64,000 nt of DNA from Azotobacter vinelandii CA (GTDB lineage: Bacteria; Pseudomonadota; Gammaproteobacteria; Pseudomonadales; Pseudomonadaceae). The position numbers were made by a program, and so were the translations under genes. Location of the stretch: NCBI RefSeq assembly GCF_000380335.1, contig NC_021149.1, forward strand, positions 1 through 64,000. The letters run 5' to 3'. Below are positions 50,437-59,015 of the stretch, one piece after another. Each line of letters begins with the position of its first letter. Positions within the stretch are counted from its first letter, which is position 1. The notes beneath the pieces are model-generated. The model had not been told where the DNA came from, did no database searches, and saw nothing but the letters and a program-made list of their open reading frames with translations.

Positions 50437-51365
50437 CCGGCCCCGGCTCTTTCGGGGACTTCGGCCAGGGCAATCGCATGAAGCGCTCGCCTGATATCGG
50501 ACGGGAAAGATTGTGTGAGCCTTGGCATGGCTGCTTGCCGAGTGGCCGGACAGTCCCTGTTTCGGCCCCCCGGCCGAGTCACTTTTTCTTGCTGGCCAAG
50601 AAAAAGTAACCAAAAAGAAGGCCACCCCCTCATCCGGCCCTGCGCTTCGCTCCGGGTTCCCTCCCTACATCGCCGTTCCAGGGGCTCGCCGCGAAGGGCC
50701 ATCCATGGCCCATCGCGGCTCTCGCGGCATCCTTGCCGCTCGACCCCTTCCACGACGATTCCGTTCGGCCTCCTGAAGGGGGCATCCGGCGCGGCCTGAC
50801 AGGCCGTGCCGCAAGCGCGAAAGCGCTTTCAGGCAACTCGGAGCCCGATTCCCGTCAGGAGGCCGAGCGCAGGTGTCGCGGAGAGGGGCGAGCCGCAGGG
50901 AGGCGGCGAGAGTCGTACGAGGGGCATGGATGCCCCTTGTGCGACGACCCTCGGAGCGGCACCGGAGCGAGGGAAGTCTGGCCGCAGGCCAGACCCGGAT
51001 GTCGGGCGCGCTTTCTCTTTGGTTACTTTCTCTTTCGCGCGAGCAAAGAGAAAGTGACTCGGGCGGGGGCCCGAAACAGGGACTGTCCGGCCACTCGGCA
51101 AGCAGCCAGTGCAGCGGAGCCGAAGACCACGCCGGAACGACCAGGCACACAATCTTTCCCGTCCGGTATGGGGCGGGCATTTCATGCGATTGCCCTAGGA
51201 CTTCGGCCGAGAGCCCCGGCTGCCTGTCGGCCAAGGTTATAGCGGGTTTGTCCGCGATTGGGTCGCGTCGGGCAAAAGTGTCGCGAACAGGTTCGCGCCT
51301 GCCCGGGCGCCATCGAGCTGGTTCCTCCGGCCAGTAAGCGTGCAGGGCCCCGGAAGGGCCGATGG
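50437..51365. repeat. 929-bp non-coding region with two inverted copies of a long repeat
   Basis: No gene supported. The left copy (about 50456-50780) and the right copy (about 50840-51205) face each other. Perfect or near-perfect blocks: 15 bp (50468-50482 / 51181-51195), 19 bp (50499-50517 / 51146-51164) and 38 bp (50528-50565 / 51071-51108). Each copy contains a strong hairpin: 11-bp stem ACTTTTTCTTG at 50581-50607, and ACTTTCTCTTT at 51025-51055. These hairpin-bearing repeats occur widely in pseudomonads. It separates cysC from uvrD. Confidence 0.8.
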
Positions 51366-53546
51366 TCAGACCGCTTCCAGCTTGGCGTAGCCGAGCATCA
51401 GCCACTTGCTGCCTTCGTCCTCGAAGTTCACCTGCACCCGCGCCTGGGCGCCGGCGCCCTCGAAGTTGAGGATGGTGCCTTCGCCGAACAGCGGATGGCG
51501 CACGCGCTGGCCGAGAACGAAGGGGCTGTCCGGCACGGCGGCGCCGGCGAGCGGCGAGCCCTGGCCGGCGCGGACGGCGACGGGGCGGCCGGGTCCGTTG
51601 GACAGGCGCACCTCGCGCAGCAGCGCCGGCGGGATCTCGCGGACGAAGCGCGAGATCCTGTTGTAGGTCTCGCTGCCGTACAGCCGGCGGGTCTCGGCAT
51701 AGCTGACCACCAGGCGCCGCATGGCGCGGGTGATGCCGACGTAGGCCAGGCGGCGCTCCTCCTCCAGGCGGCCGGGTTCCTCCAGGCTCATCTTGTGGGG
51801 GAACAGGCCCTCCTCCATGCCGACCAGGAACACCTGCGGGAACTCCAGGCCCTTGGCGCTGTGCAGGGTCATCAACTGCACGCTGTCCTCGAAGTCGCCG
51901 GCCTGCTGTTCGCCGGCCTCCAGCGAGGCGTGGTCGAGGAAGGCCGCCAGCGGAGTCTGCAGGCCCTCGTCCTCGTAGTGCTCGAAGGCGCGGGCGGCGC
52001 TGACCAGTTCCTCGAGGTTTTCCACCCGCGCCTGGGCCTTCTCGCCCTTTTCCGCGCCGTGGTAGGCGCGCAGTCCGGAATCCTCGACCACCACCTGGAT
52101 CGTCTGCGGCAGCGGCAGTTGCTCGACCTTGAGGGCCAGGCTGTCGATCAGTTCGACGAAGGCGTTCAGCGCGCTGGCGGCGCGGCCGGAAACCAGCTTG
52201 CCGCCGACCGCCTGGTGCAGCGCGCCCCACAGCGAGAGGTCGGCCTCGCGGGCCAGTTGGCGCAGGGTCTCGACGGTCTTCTCGCCGATGCCGCGGGCCG
52301 GCAGGTTGATGATCCGCTCCAGTGCCGCGTCGTTGTGGCGGGTGTGGATCAGCCGCAGGTAGGCCACCGCGTTCTTGATCTCGGCGCGTTCGAAGAAGCG
52401 CTGGCCGCCGTAGATGCGGTAGGGGATCTTCTCCCGCAGCAGCGCCTCCTCGAGCACCCGCGACTGGGCGTTGGAGCGGTAGAGGATGGCGATCTCGCTG
52501 CGTGTCAGGCCGTCCTTGAGCGCCTGCTCGATGCTGTCGACCACGTAGCGCGCCTCGTCGTGCTCGTTGAAGGCGGCGTAGAGGCCGATCGGCTCGCCGT
52601 CGGCGCCCTCGGTCCACAGCTCCTTGCCGAGGCGGCCCTGGTTGTTGGCGATCAGCGCGTTGGCGGCCTTGAGGATGCTGCCGGTGGAGCGGTAGTTCTG
52701 CTCCAGGCGGATGGTTTCGGCGGCCGGAAAGTCCTGGCAGAACTGCTGGATGTTCTCGATCCGCGCGCCGCGCCAGCCGTAGATCGACTGGTCGTCGTCG
52801 CCGACCGCCATCAGGCTGGCGCCGCCCTGCGCGAGCAGGCGCAGCCAGGCGTACTGCACGGCGTTGGTGTCCTGGAACTCGTCGACCAGCACATGCCGGA
52901 AGCGCCGCTGGTAGTGCTCCAGCAGGCCCGGCCGGTCGCGCCACAGGTCGAGGGCGCGCAGCAGCAGCTCGGCGAAGTCGATCACCCCGGCGCGCGCGCA
53001 GGCCGCCTCGTAGGCCGCGTAGATCTTCGCCTGGGTGGCGAGGAACAGGTCGCCGCCCGGCTGGATGTGCTGCGGGCGCAGGCCCTCGTCCTTCTTCGCG
53101 TTGATGAACCACTGCGCCTGGCGCGCCGGCCAGCGCTGCTCGTCGAGACCCAGTTCGCGGATCACCCGCTTGACCAGCCGCTGCTGGTCGTCGGCGTCGA
53201 GGATCTGGAAGTTCTCGGCGAGACCCGCTTCCTGCCAGTGGGCGCGCAGCAGGCGGTGGGCCAGGCCGTGGAAGGTGCCGATCCACATGCCCATCGGGCT
53301 CGTCCCGAGCAACTGCTCGATGCGCGTGCGCATTTCGGCGGCGGCCTTGTTGGTGAAAGTCACGGCGAGGATCGCATGGGGAGAAGCATTCTCCACCTCG
53401 ATCAGCCAGGCGATGCGATGCACCAGCACGCGGGTCTTGCCCGAGCCGGCGCCGGCCAGCACCAGGCGCGGACCCAGGGGAGCGGTCACGGCCTGGCGCT
53501 GGGCGGCGTTGAGTGCACTTAGCAGAAAGGATAGGTCTTCGCGCAT
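51366..53546 (-). CDS. uvrD: DNA helicase II UvrD
   Basis: Superfamily 1 3'-5' helicase for nucleotide-excision and mismatch repair. The 726-aa product has normal length. Motifs are in order: Q motif LNAAQRQAV, I GAGSGKTRVL, Ia TNKAAAEM, II VDEFQDTN, III GDDDQSIYGWRGA, IV QNYRS, V LMTLHSAKGLEFPQVFLVG and VI EERRLAYVGITRAM. The C-terminus ends as in UvrD. Here, as in Pseudomonas PA5443-5440, it is followed by a GGDEF-EAL gene and trhP. Confidence 0.97.
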   Translation of the reverse strand: MREDLSFLLSALNAAQRQAVTAPLGPRLVLAGAGSGKTRVLVHRIAWLIEVENASPHAILAVTFTNKAAAEMRTRIEQLLGTSPMGMWIGTFHGLAHRLLRAHWQEAGLAENFQILDADDQQRLVKRVIRELGLDEQRWPARQAQWFINAKKDEGLRPQHIQPGGDLFLATQAKIYAAYEAACARAGVIDFAELLLRALDLWRDRPGLLEHYQRRFRHVLVDEFQDTNAVQYAWLRLLAQGGASLMAVGDDDQSIYGWRGARIENIQQFCQDFPAAETIRLEQNYRSTGSILKAANALIANNQGRLGKELWTEGADGEPIGLYAAFNEHDEARYVVDSIEQALKDGLTRSEIAILYRSNAQSRVLEEALLREKIPYRIYGGQRFFERAEIKNAVAYLRLIHTRHNDAALERIINLPARGIGEKTVETLRQLAREADLSLWGALHQAVGGKLVSGRAASALNAFVELIDSLALKVEQLPLPQTIQVVVEDSGLRAYHGAEKGEKAQARVENLEELVSAARAFEHYEDEGLQTPLAAFLDHASLEAGEQQAGDFEDSVQLMTLHSAKGLEFPQVFLVGMEEGLFPHKMSLEEPGRLEEERRLAYVGITRAMRRLVVSYAETRRLYGSETYNRISRFVREIPPALLREVRLSNGPGRPVAVRAGQGSPLAGAAVPDSPFVLGQRVRHPLFGEGTILNFEGAGAQARVQVNFEDEGSKWLMLGYAKLEAV

Positions 53547-53661
53547 CGAGGCATTCTAGCGGCGGCAGTGAAGACGGGGCAAACTCGGGCTACCTTGCAA
53601 TGCTACACCGAGGAAGATCGCCCGATCGCTGACCTTGGGACTGGATGCGTCAATTGGAACC

Positions 53662-55821
53662 ATGGACATGAACTCCGTTCTTTCCGCCAACGTCGTGCCG
53701 CCGGCCATAGAGCCGGAGAGCATCCGGGAGCGCTACGGCGTGCAGATGGAGGCGGCCGTGAACCGTCGCCTGTACCGTGCCGCGCCGCTACCGATCATTT
53801 TGATGCTGAGCGACGGCCTGGGCTGCGTGCTGCTGCGCTGGGAACAGCACAGCCCATCCTCTCTGGCCTGGCTGGGCCTGCTGGTCGGCCTGAGCCTGTG
53901 GCGCATCCTCGCCTTCTTCCGGGCTCCGGCGAAGCGCCAGGCCGACCCGGGCTGGCGCTTCACCTTCCTGGTCGGCGCCGCGGTGTCGGGGGCGACCCTG
54001 ACCCAGACCGGCATCTTCCTCCTGCCGCTGGCCACGCCGCTGCAACAGGCGCTGATCCATGGCCTGCTGGCGGCGGCGACCATTTGCGCCAGCATGGCCT
54101 ACGCGGCCAGCCTGGGCGCCTTCCTCGCCTTCGCCCTGCCCGCCCTGTTGCCCTCCAGCCTCTATCTGCTCAGCTTCGACAGCGGCGAACTGCAGGGCTG
54201 GGGCTGCCTCGGCCTGATCCTGCTGGCGGCTCTCGTGCTCAGCGCCTGGCAGATCAACCGGGCGACCCGCCGCAACCTGCTGCAGCGTTACCAGAACCGT
54301 TCGCTGCTGGAGTTCGAGAAACAGAGCCGCTGGGCCGCCGCCCGGCTGAACGACGAGCTGGCGCGCGAGGTGCAGTTGCGCAGGCGGGTCGAGGAGGAAC
54401 TGCGCAGCGCGCAGAAGGCGCTGGAGGAGCGGGTCGACGAACGCACCCGGGCGCTCACCGCCAGCGAACGGGCGCGCCGCGAGGAAAAGGCGCTGCGCCG
54501 CTACCTCTCCAGCCACGACCCGATGACCGGCCTGGCCAACCGCAGCCTGCTGCTGCGCCGCCTGAAGCTTCTGGCCAGCCGCCCGCGGGTGCTCGGCCGC
54601 GAACTGGTGCTGATGCACTTCAACCTGGATCGCTTCAAGCGGCTCAACGAAAGCCTCGGCCATCAGCTCGCCGACGAGATCGTCCGCGAACTGGCCCGCC
54701 GCCTCGGCGGCAGCCTGCGCCGGGCGGACACCGTCGCGCGGATCGCCGTCGACGAATTCGCCGTGCTGCTGGATACCGACAAGAGCCTGGAGGAAGTGGA
54801 ACAGCTCGGACGGCGCCTGCTCACCCTGCTGCGCCATGGCGTATCGGTGGACGAGCACGAGGTGGTGGTCAGCGCCTCGCTGGGGATCGGCCTGCTGTCC
54901 GCGGCCGGCGGCGATCCGGCGACGCTGCTCTGCCAGGCGGCGATGGCCATGCGCCACGCCAAGCAGCTCGGTTGCAACACCGTGCAGTTCTACCGCGACA
55001 GCCTGCAGAGCAGCGGCCGCGAACGCCTGCTGCTCGAAGCGCAGCTGGACAAGGCGCTGGGGCGCGGCGAACTGGAGGTGTTCTACCAGCCGAAGCTGAA
55101 TTTCGCGGCGAACCGCCTGCAGGGCGCCGAGGCGCTGGTGCGCTGGCGCCATCCCCAGCGAGGCCTGGTCTCGCCGGCCCAGTTCATCCCCCTGGCCGAG
55201 GAAACCGGACAGATCGGCGCCATCGGCGACTTCGTCCTGTCCGAGGCCTGCAGCCAGGCGAGCGCCTGGCTGCAGGCGGGCATCGCCGGGCTGCGCGTGG
55301 CGGTGAACGTCTCTATGGGCCAGTTGCGCCAGGACGACTTCGTCGAGCGGGTCGGCGCCGTGCTGGCGAGGACCGGCCTGCCGGCGCACCTGCTGGAACT
55401 GGAGCTGACCGAGAGCCAGTTGTCGGACGATGTCGAGCACCTGGCCCGGGTGTTCGGCGCGCTGCGCGCCCTGGGCGTGCGCCTGGCGATCGACGATTTC
55501 GGCACCGGCTATTCGTCGCTCGGCTATCTCAAGCACCTGCCGGTGAACGTGGTGAAGATCGACCAGACCTTCATCCGCAGTCTCGACGGCTCCGGCCGGG
55601 GCGGCGATGCGGCGATCACCCGGGCGATCATCGTCATGGCCCACAGCCTGGGCCTGGAGGTGGTCGCCGAGGGGGTCGAGGAGCAGGCGCAGCTCGAGTT
55701 CCTGCGCGAGCACGGTTGCGACGAGATCCAGGGTTACCTGATCGGCCGGCCGGTGGAGGCGGCGATCCTGACCAGCCGCCTGCACGAGCAGACCGCGCAG
55801 CCATCCTGCGCGGTCGACTGA
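53662..55821 (+). CDS. GGDEF-EAL protein with degenerate GGDEF
   Basis: About 719 aa from ATG 53662 (MDMNSVLSANVVPP). The N-terminus has five or six membrane helices (residues about 40-205), then a coiled coil (EEELRSAQKALEERVDERTRALTASERARREEKAL). The GGDEF motif is AVDEF, lacking the glycines needed for cyclase activity, so it is probably inactive and perhaps regulatory. The EAL domain is intact: EALVRW, ELTESQLS, DDFGTGYSSLGYLKHLP, KID and AEGVEEQAQ. It is therefore likely a c-di-GMP phosphodiesterase. It lies divergent from uvrD. Confidence 0.85.
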   Translation: MDMNSVLSANVVPPAIEPESIRERYGVQMEAAVNRRLYRAAPLPIILMLSDGLGCVLLRWEQHSPSSLAWLGLLVGLSLWRILAFFRAPAKRQADPGWRFTFLVGAAVSGATLTQTGIFLLPLATPLQQALIHGLLAAATICASMAYAASLGAFLAFALPALLPSSLYLLSFDSGELQGWGCLGLILLAALVLSAWQINRATRRNLLQRYQNRSLLEFEKQSRWAAARLNDELAREVQLRRRVEEELRSAQKALEERVDERTRALTASERARREEKALRRYLSSHDPMTGLANRSLLLRRLKLLASRPRVLGRELVLMHFNLDRFKRLNESLGHQLADEIVRELARRLGGSLRRADTVARIAVDEFAVLLDTDKSLEEVEQLGRRLLTLLRHGVSVDEHEVVVSASLGIGLLSAAGGDPATLLCQAAMAMRHAKQLGCNTVQFYRDSLQSSGRERLLLEAQLDKALGRGELEVFYQPKLNFAANRLQGAEALVRWRHPQRGLVSPAQFIPLAEETGQIGAIGDFVLSEACSQASAWLQAGIAGLRVAVNVSMGQLRQDDFVERVGAVLARTGLPAHLLELELTESQLSDDVEHLARVFGALRALGVRLAIDDFGTGYSSLGYLKHLPVNVVKIDQTFIRSLDGSGRGGDAAITRAIIVMAHSLGLEVVAEGVEEQAQLEFLREHGCDEIQGYLIGRPVEAAILTSRLHEQTAQPSCAVD

Positions 55822-55824
55822 GTC

Positions 55825-57186
55825 TCAGCCGCGGGTGGTGGCGCCGTCCAGCTCGCGCATCAGGAGGGCATGGCCGAGGTCCACGCCTTCCGGTACCGGC
55901 AGGTAGAGGGTGTGGCCGTCGCCCGGGGCCACCTCGGCGCGCTCGCCGCGCTTGTTCTCCAGCGCCTCCAGGCGGAAGTTCAGGTTGCCCCGGGGGGTCA
56001 TCAGCTCCAGGCGGTCGCCGAGGGCGAAACGGTTCTTCACCTGCACCTCGGCCAGACCGTTGCGGCGCTCGCCGGTCAGCTCGCCGACGAACTGCTGGCG
56101 TTCGGACAGCGAATAGCCATGGGCATAGTTCTGGTATTCGTCGTGTACGTGGCGGCGCAGGAAGCCCTCGGTGTAGCCGCGATGGGCCAGCGATTCCAGG
56201 GTGTCCATCAACGACTTGTCGAACGGCCGGCCGGCCACCGCGTCGTCGATCGCCTTGCGGTAGACCTGGGCGGTGCGCGCCACGTAGTAGTGGCTCTTGG
56301 TGCGGCCCTCGATCTTCAGCGAATGCACGCCCATCTTCACCAGCCGCTCGACGTGCTGCACGGCGCGCAGGTCCTTGGAGTTCATGATGTAGGTGCCGTG
56401 CTCGTCCTCGAAGGCCTCCATGTACTCGCCCGGCCGCTTGCTCTCCTCGAGCAGCATCAGCCGTTCGGTGGGCACGCCGCTGCCCAGGGTCGGCTCGGCC
56501 GGCTGCGCCCGGACCGGCTCCTGGACGTGGACGATGTTGCCCAGTTCGTCTTCCCTGCCCTCGTGCGCCCGGTACTCCCAGCGGCAGGCGTTGGTGCAGG
56601 TGCCCTGATTGGGATCGCGGTGGTTGATGTAGCCGGACAGCAGGCAGCGCCCGGAATAGGCCATGCACAGCGCGCCGTGGACGAACACCTCCAGCTCCAT
56701 GCCCGGCACCCGCTCGCGCATCTCGCCGATCTCCTCCAACGACAGCTCGCGGGAGAGGATCGTCCGGGTCAGCCCCTGGCGGCGCCAGAACTCCACGCTG
56801 GCCCAGTTCACCGCGTTGGCCTGCACCGAGAGGTGGATGGCCATTTCCGGAAAGTGCTCGCGCACCAGCATGATCAGTCCCGGGTCGGACATGATCAGCG
56901 CATCCGGTTGCATGTCGATCACCGGCTGCAGGTCCTTGAGGAAGGTCTTCAGCTTGGTGTTGTGCGGGGCGATGTTGACCACCACGTAGAAGCGTCTGCC
57001 CTGGGCGTGGGCTTCCGCGATGCCGAGCGCCAGGTGGGCATGATCGAATTCGTTGTTGCGCACCCGCAGGCTGTAGCGCGGCTGCCCGGCGTACACCGCA
57101 TCGGCGCCGTAGGCGAAGGCGTAGCGCATGGACTTGAGGGTGCCGGCGGGAGACAGCAGTTCGGGACGGAAGGCGGAAGCGGTCAT
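55825..57186 (-). CDS. trhP: U32 family tRNA hydroxylation protein TrhP (YegQ)
   Basis: A 453-aa U32-family protein. It acts in prephenate-dependent ho5U formation at position 34 of tRNAs. Signature LSPAGTLKSMRYAFAYGADAVYAG opens; the U32 family signature ELEVFVHGALCMAYSGRCLLSGY follows, with the Cys cluster C...C...GTCTNAC (likely an Fe-S or metal site). The C-terminal domain has GDRLELMTPRGN. Starting codon ATG 57186. It converges with the GGDEF-EAL gene, 3 bp between stops. Confidence 0.9.
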   Translation of the reverse strand: MTASAFRPELLSPAGTLKSMRYAFAYGADAVYAGQPRYSLRVRNNEFDHAHLALGIAEAHAQGRRFYVVVNIAPHNTKLKTFLKDLQPVIDMQPDALIMSDPGLIMLVREHFPEMAIHLSVQANAVNWASVEFWRRQGLTRTILSRELSLEEIGEMRERVPGMELEVFVHGALCMAYSGRCLLSGYINHRDPNQGTCTNACRWEYRAHEGREDELGNIVHVQEPVRAQPAEPTLGSGVPTERLMLLEESKRPGEYMEAFEDEHGTYIMNSKDLRAVQHVERLVKMGVHSLKIEGRTKSHYYVARTAQVYRKAIDDAVAGRPFDKSLMDTLESLAHRGYTEGFLRRHVHDEYQNYAHGYSLSERQQFVGELTGERRNGLAEVQVKNRFALGDRLELMTPRGNLNFRLEALENKRGERAEVAPGDGHTLYLPVPEGVDLGHALLMRELDGATTRG

Positions 57187-57408
57187 GGCGCAGCGACTCG
57201 CGGGCTAGTAGCGAAAGGGCGAGGGATTCTACTGCGCTTTACCGGAACGCGCGCCTTTCCGGTGAATGCGGGCGACGGCCGTCATTTCCATGCTTTTCGT
57301 ACGGTACGGTTTCTGCACGTAATGCCAGAGAGCCTGGCGAACGGGTAGTCACAGCCATGGGGCGGTGTCGGGTGGTTTATACCAAGGTAGGAAATCGCCT
57401 GACGTGTA

Positions 57409-57422
57409 TTGATCCAGATCAA
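57409..57422. promoter_or_regulatory. ANR/FNR box 1
   Basis: TTGATCCAGATCAA is an exact TTGAT-N4-ATCAA match to the FNR/ANR consensus, 160 bp upstream of the small glycine-zipper gene and followed by AT-rich sequence. It suggests induction at low oxygen. Confidence 0.85.
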
Positions 57423-57563
57423 TGAAATAATTACTTTTTATTTCAAGGTTTGGCCCATCGATAGCGTATCTGGCACCGTTCGACCCCGCCACCGCTCGCC
57501 TGCTAACGCTAAGGAGGAGCGGTCGTCCGAGCCGGTGGTTCAAGGAAGCAGAAACCCAGCAAT

Positions 57564-57578
57564 GTTCCTCGGAGGAAC
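57564..57578 (+). promoter_or_regulatory. Hairpin over the ribosome binding site, copy 1
   Basis: GTTCCTCGGAGGAAC: stem GTTCC/GGAAC around TCGGA, so the Shine-Dalgarno GGAGG is partly paired. It ends 4 bp before the ATG at 57583. The same 15 bp recur before the paralogue at 58244. The GGA in a hairpin loop is like RsmA/CsrA targets; control by RsmA is inferred. Confidence 0.5.
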
Positions 57579-57582
57579 CCCC

Positions 57583-57870
57583 ATGAAGAACTTCGCGATC
57601 CCGACCCTGATCCTCGGCCTGTTGGCCTTCGCCAGCGCGCATGCCGCCGAGGCGGTCGAGGAAACCGAAGAACAGACCACCGGCAAGTCGCTGGGTGGCA
57701 TGAACGGCATGATGATCGGCGCCATCGGCGGTCCGCTCGGCATGCTGATCGGGGCGGGTGTCGGCGCGCTGTTCGGCGGCAGCGCCCAGGAGGCCGCCGG
57801 CCTCGGCGAACGCGACCACGAGGCCGAAGGCGCCGACGGCGAGCAGAAGGTACTGCACGCGCCCAACTGA
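57583..57870 (+). CDS. Small glycine-zipper exported protein, copy 1
   Basis: A 95-aa protein from ATG 57583. The signal peptide (KNFAIPTLILGLLAFASAHA, cleaved before AEAVEETEE) is followed by a short acidic segment and the glycine zipper GGMNGMMIGAIGGPLGMLIGAGVGALFGGSAQEAAG. That pattern forms membrane-embedded or oligomeric helices. The C-terminal 20 residues are charged. A paralogue lies 373 bp downstream with the same core. Perfect ANR box and hairpin precede it. Probable anaerobically induced envelope protein; function unknown. Confidence 0.8.
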   Translation: MKNFAIPTLILGLLAFASAHAAEAVEETEEQTTGKSLGGMNGMMIGAIGGPLGMLIGAGVGALFGGSAQEAAGLGERDHEAEGADGEQKVLHAPN

Positions 57871-58053
57871 GTCGGCCGCTCCTCCGCCGGCCTTTCCGCA
57901 TTCCGTTCGTTTCCGCCCCTCCGCTCGTTGCCCCTCCGCGCCGGCCTCCGCCAAGGTCCCGCGCAGGCCGCTTCCTGCCCGCATCGTCCCTATTGCCCGC
58001 CTGCGCCATCCATCGTTCTCGATGGCGATGAGCACAGATACGGCTACGATTAC

Positions 58054-58067
58054 TTGATCTGGATCAA
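58054..58067. promoter_or_regulatory. ANR/FNR box 2
   Basis: TTGATCTGGATCAA is an exact TTGAT-N4-ATCAA match, 176 bp upstream of the second paralogue. It is followed by the same TGAAA as box 1. The distance to the ATG is similar (176 against 160 bp). Confidence 0.85.
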
Positions 58068-58224
58068 TGAAAGTTCATTTTTTTGGAGGGATTCCGACAG
58101 GCGTTTGTGCGTGACGCGACATTTTGTCGCGAAACGCTCCGGGGAAAGGAAGCTAAGTCATTGATTCTACGTGCCAACCCTTCTGGCATGTTTCGTGGAA
58201 TAACCATGTCGTAGCCCACTGAAA

Positions 58225-58239
58225 GTTCCTCGGAGGAAC
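58225..58239 (+). promoter_or_regulatory. Hairpin over the ribosome binding site, copy 2
   Basis: The identical 15-bp GTTCCTCGGAGGAAC with the Shine-Dalgarno GGAGG partly paired, ending 4 bp before the ATG at 58244. Conservation between paralogues suggests a post-transcriptional role. Confidence 0.5.
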
Positions 58240-58243
58240 CGCC

Positions 58244-58642
58244 ATGAAAAAGTTCGGCATCCTGGCTCTGACCTTCGGCCTGCTGTCCATCGGCACCGCC
58301 AACGCAGACGAGATCGTTCGTGAAGTGAAGGACCAGACCTCCGGCAAGGCAACGGGTGGCATGACCGGCATGATGGTCGGCGCCGTCGGCGGGCCGATCG
58401 GCGCCCTGGTCGGTGCCGGCGTCGGGGCGCTGTTCGGCGGCTCCGCCCAGGAAGCGGCCAATGGCAGCGACCGCGCCTACGTGGTTCGTACCGACAGTGG
58501 CGAACTGAAGACGGTACGCTCGCCGAACCGTACCTTCGCCGCCGGCGACAAGGTCGAGATCCGCGGCAACCGTCCGTATCCGAAACGGCCCAAGACCACC
58601 GCCCTGGCCGACGCCGGCGACAGTCTGCGCGCCATCCGCTAA
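58244..58642 (+). CDS. Small glycine-zipper exported protein, copy 2
   Basis: A 132-aa paralogue of the 57583 gene. Signal peptide MKKFGILALTFGLLSIGTANA; then DEIVREVKDQTSGKATGG and the same glycine zipper (GMMVGAVGGPIGALVGAGVGALFGGSAQEAA). It has an extra C-terminal basic region of about 55 residues (YVVRTDSGELKTVRSPNRTF ... DKVEIRGNRPYPKRPKTT) not present in copy 1. Both genes have ANR boxes and the same hairpin, so a duplicated, co-regulated pair. Confidence 0.8.
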   Translation: MKKFGILALTFGLLSIGTANADEIVREVKDQTSGKATGGMTGMMVGAVGGPIGALVGAGVGALFGGSAQEAANGSDRAYVVRTDSGELKTVRSPNRTFAAGDKVEIRGNRPYPKRPKTTALADAGDSLRAIR

Positions 58643-59015
58643 GAGTTTTCCGGCCCGGACCTCCGACCGGGCCGATACCGCGTTAGGCTCTCCCGCCCCC
58701 CTGCCCCCCCTGGCGATCGAAGCGGCGGGAGAGCCGCCCTCACTTTTCCATGTCAACCATGCCGTCGGCCCATCCGCGCAACCGGGGTCGTACCGGCGTC
58801 TTTGCGTTTTCCGCCCGTCCGCGAGCCGGATGCCCCGGTCCTCTCGCCGGGTTTCCCGGCGTCCTCGTCTTCACGAACGCCGCGCGGTCGAATCGAGATG
58901 GATGTCGATATGCTCGATCATGGCTCCGGGTATCGAACGGAGCGGCGACGGCCTGCCGGTTTCGGCCACCCTTCCTGGTACGTCATCGCGAAAGCGCAGG
59001 ACACTCATGGAAGAC
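58643..59015. other. 373-bp intergenic region with two hairpins
   Basis: No gene supported. Behind the second zipper gene lie a CGGCCCGG...CCGGGCCG hairpin (58651-58674) and a 12-bp stem GGCTCTCCCGCC / GGCGGGAGAGCC (58686-58735) with a 26-nt loop. Either may be a terminator, though neither has a T-run. The ABC exporter operon converges from the right. Confidence 0.5.

Noticed and set aside
50437-51365. Short open frames in the inverted repeat region
   Set aside because: They read through both repeat copies in different frames; the sequence is better explained as non-coding repeat.
51258-53522. Open frame of 754 codons on the plus strand over uvrD
   Set aside because: Antisense to UvrD, which has all helicase motifs; composition typical of a shadow frame.
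53788-55785. Open frame of 665 codons on the minus strand over the GGDEF-EAL gene
   Set aside because: Antisense shadow of a clear EAL-domain gene.
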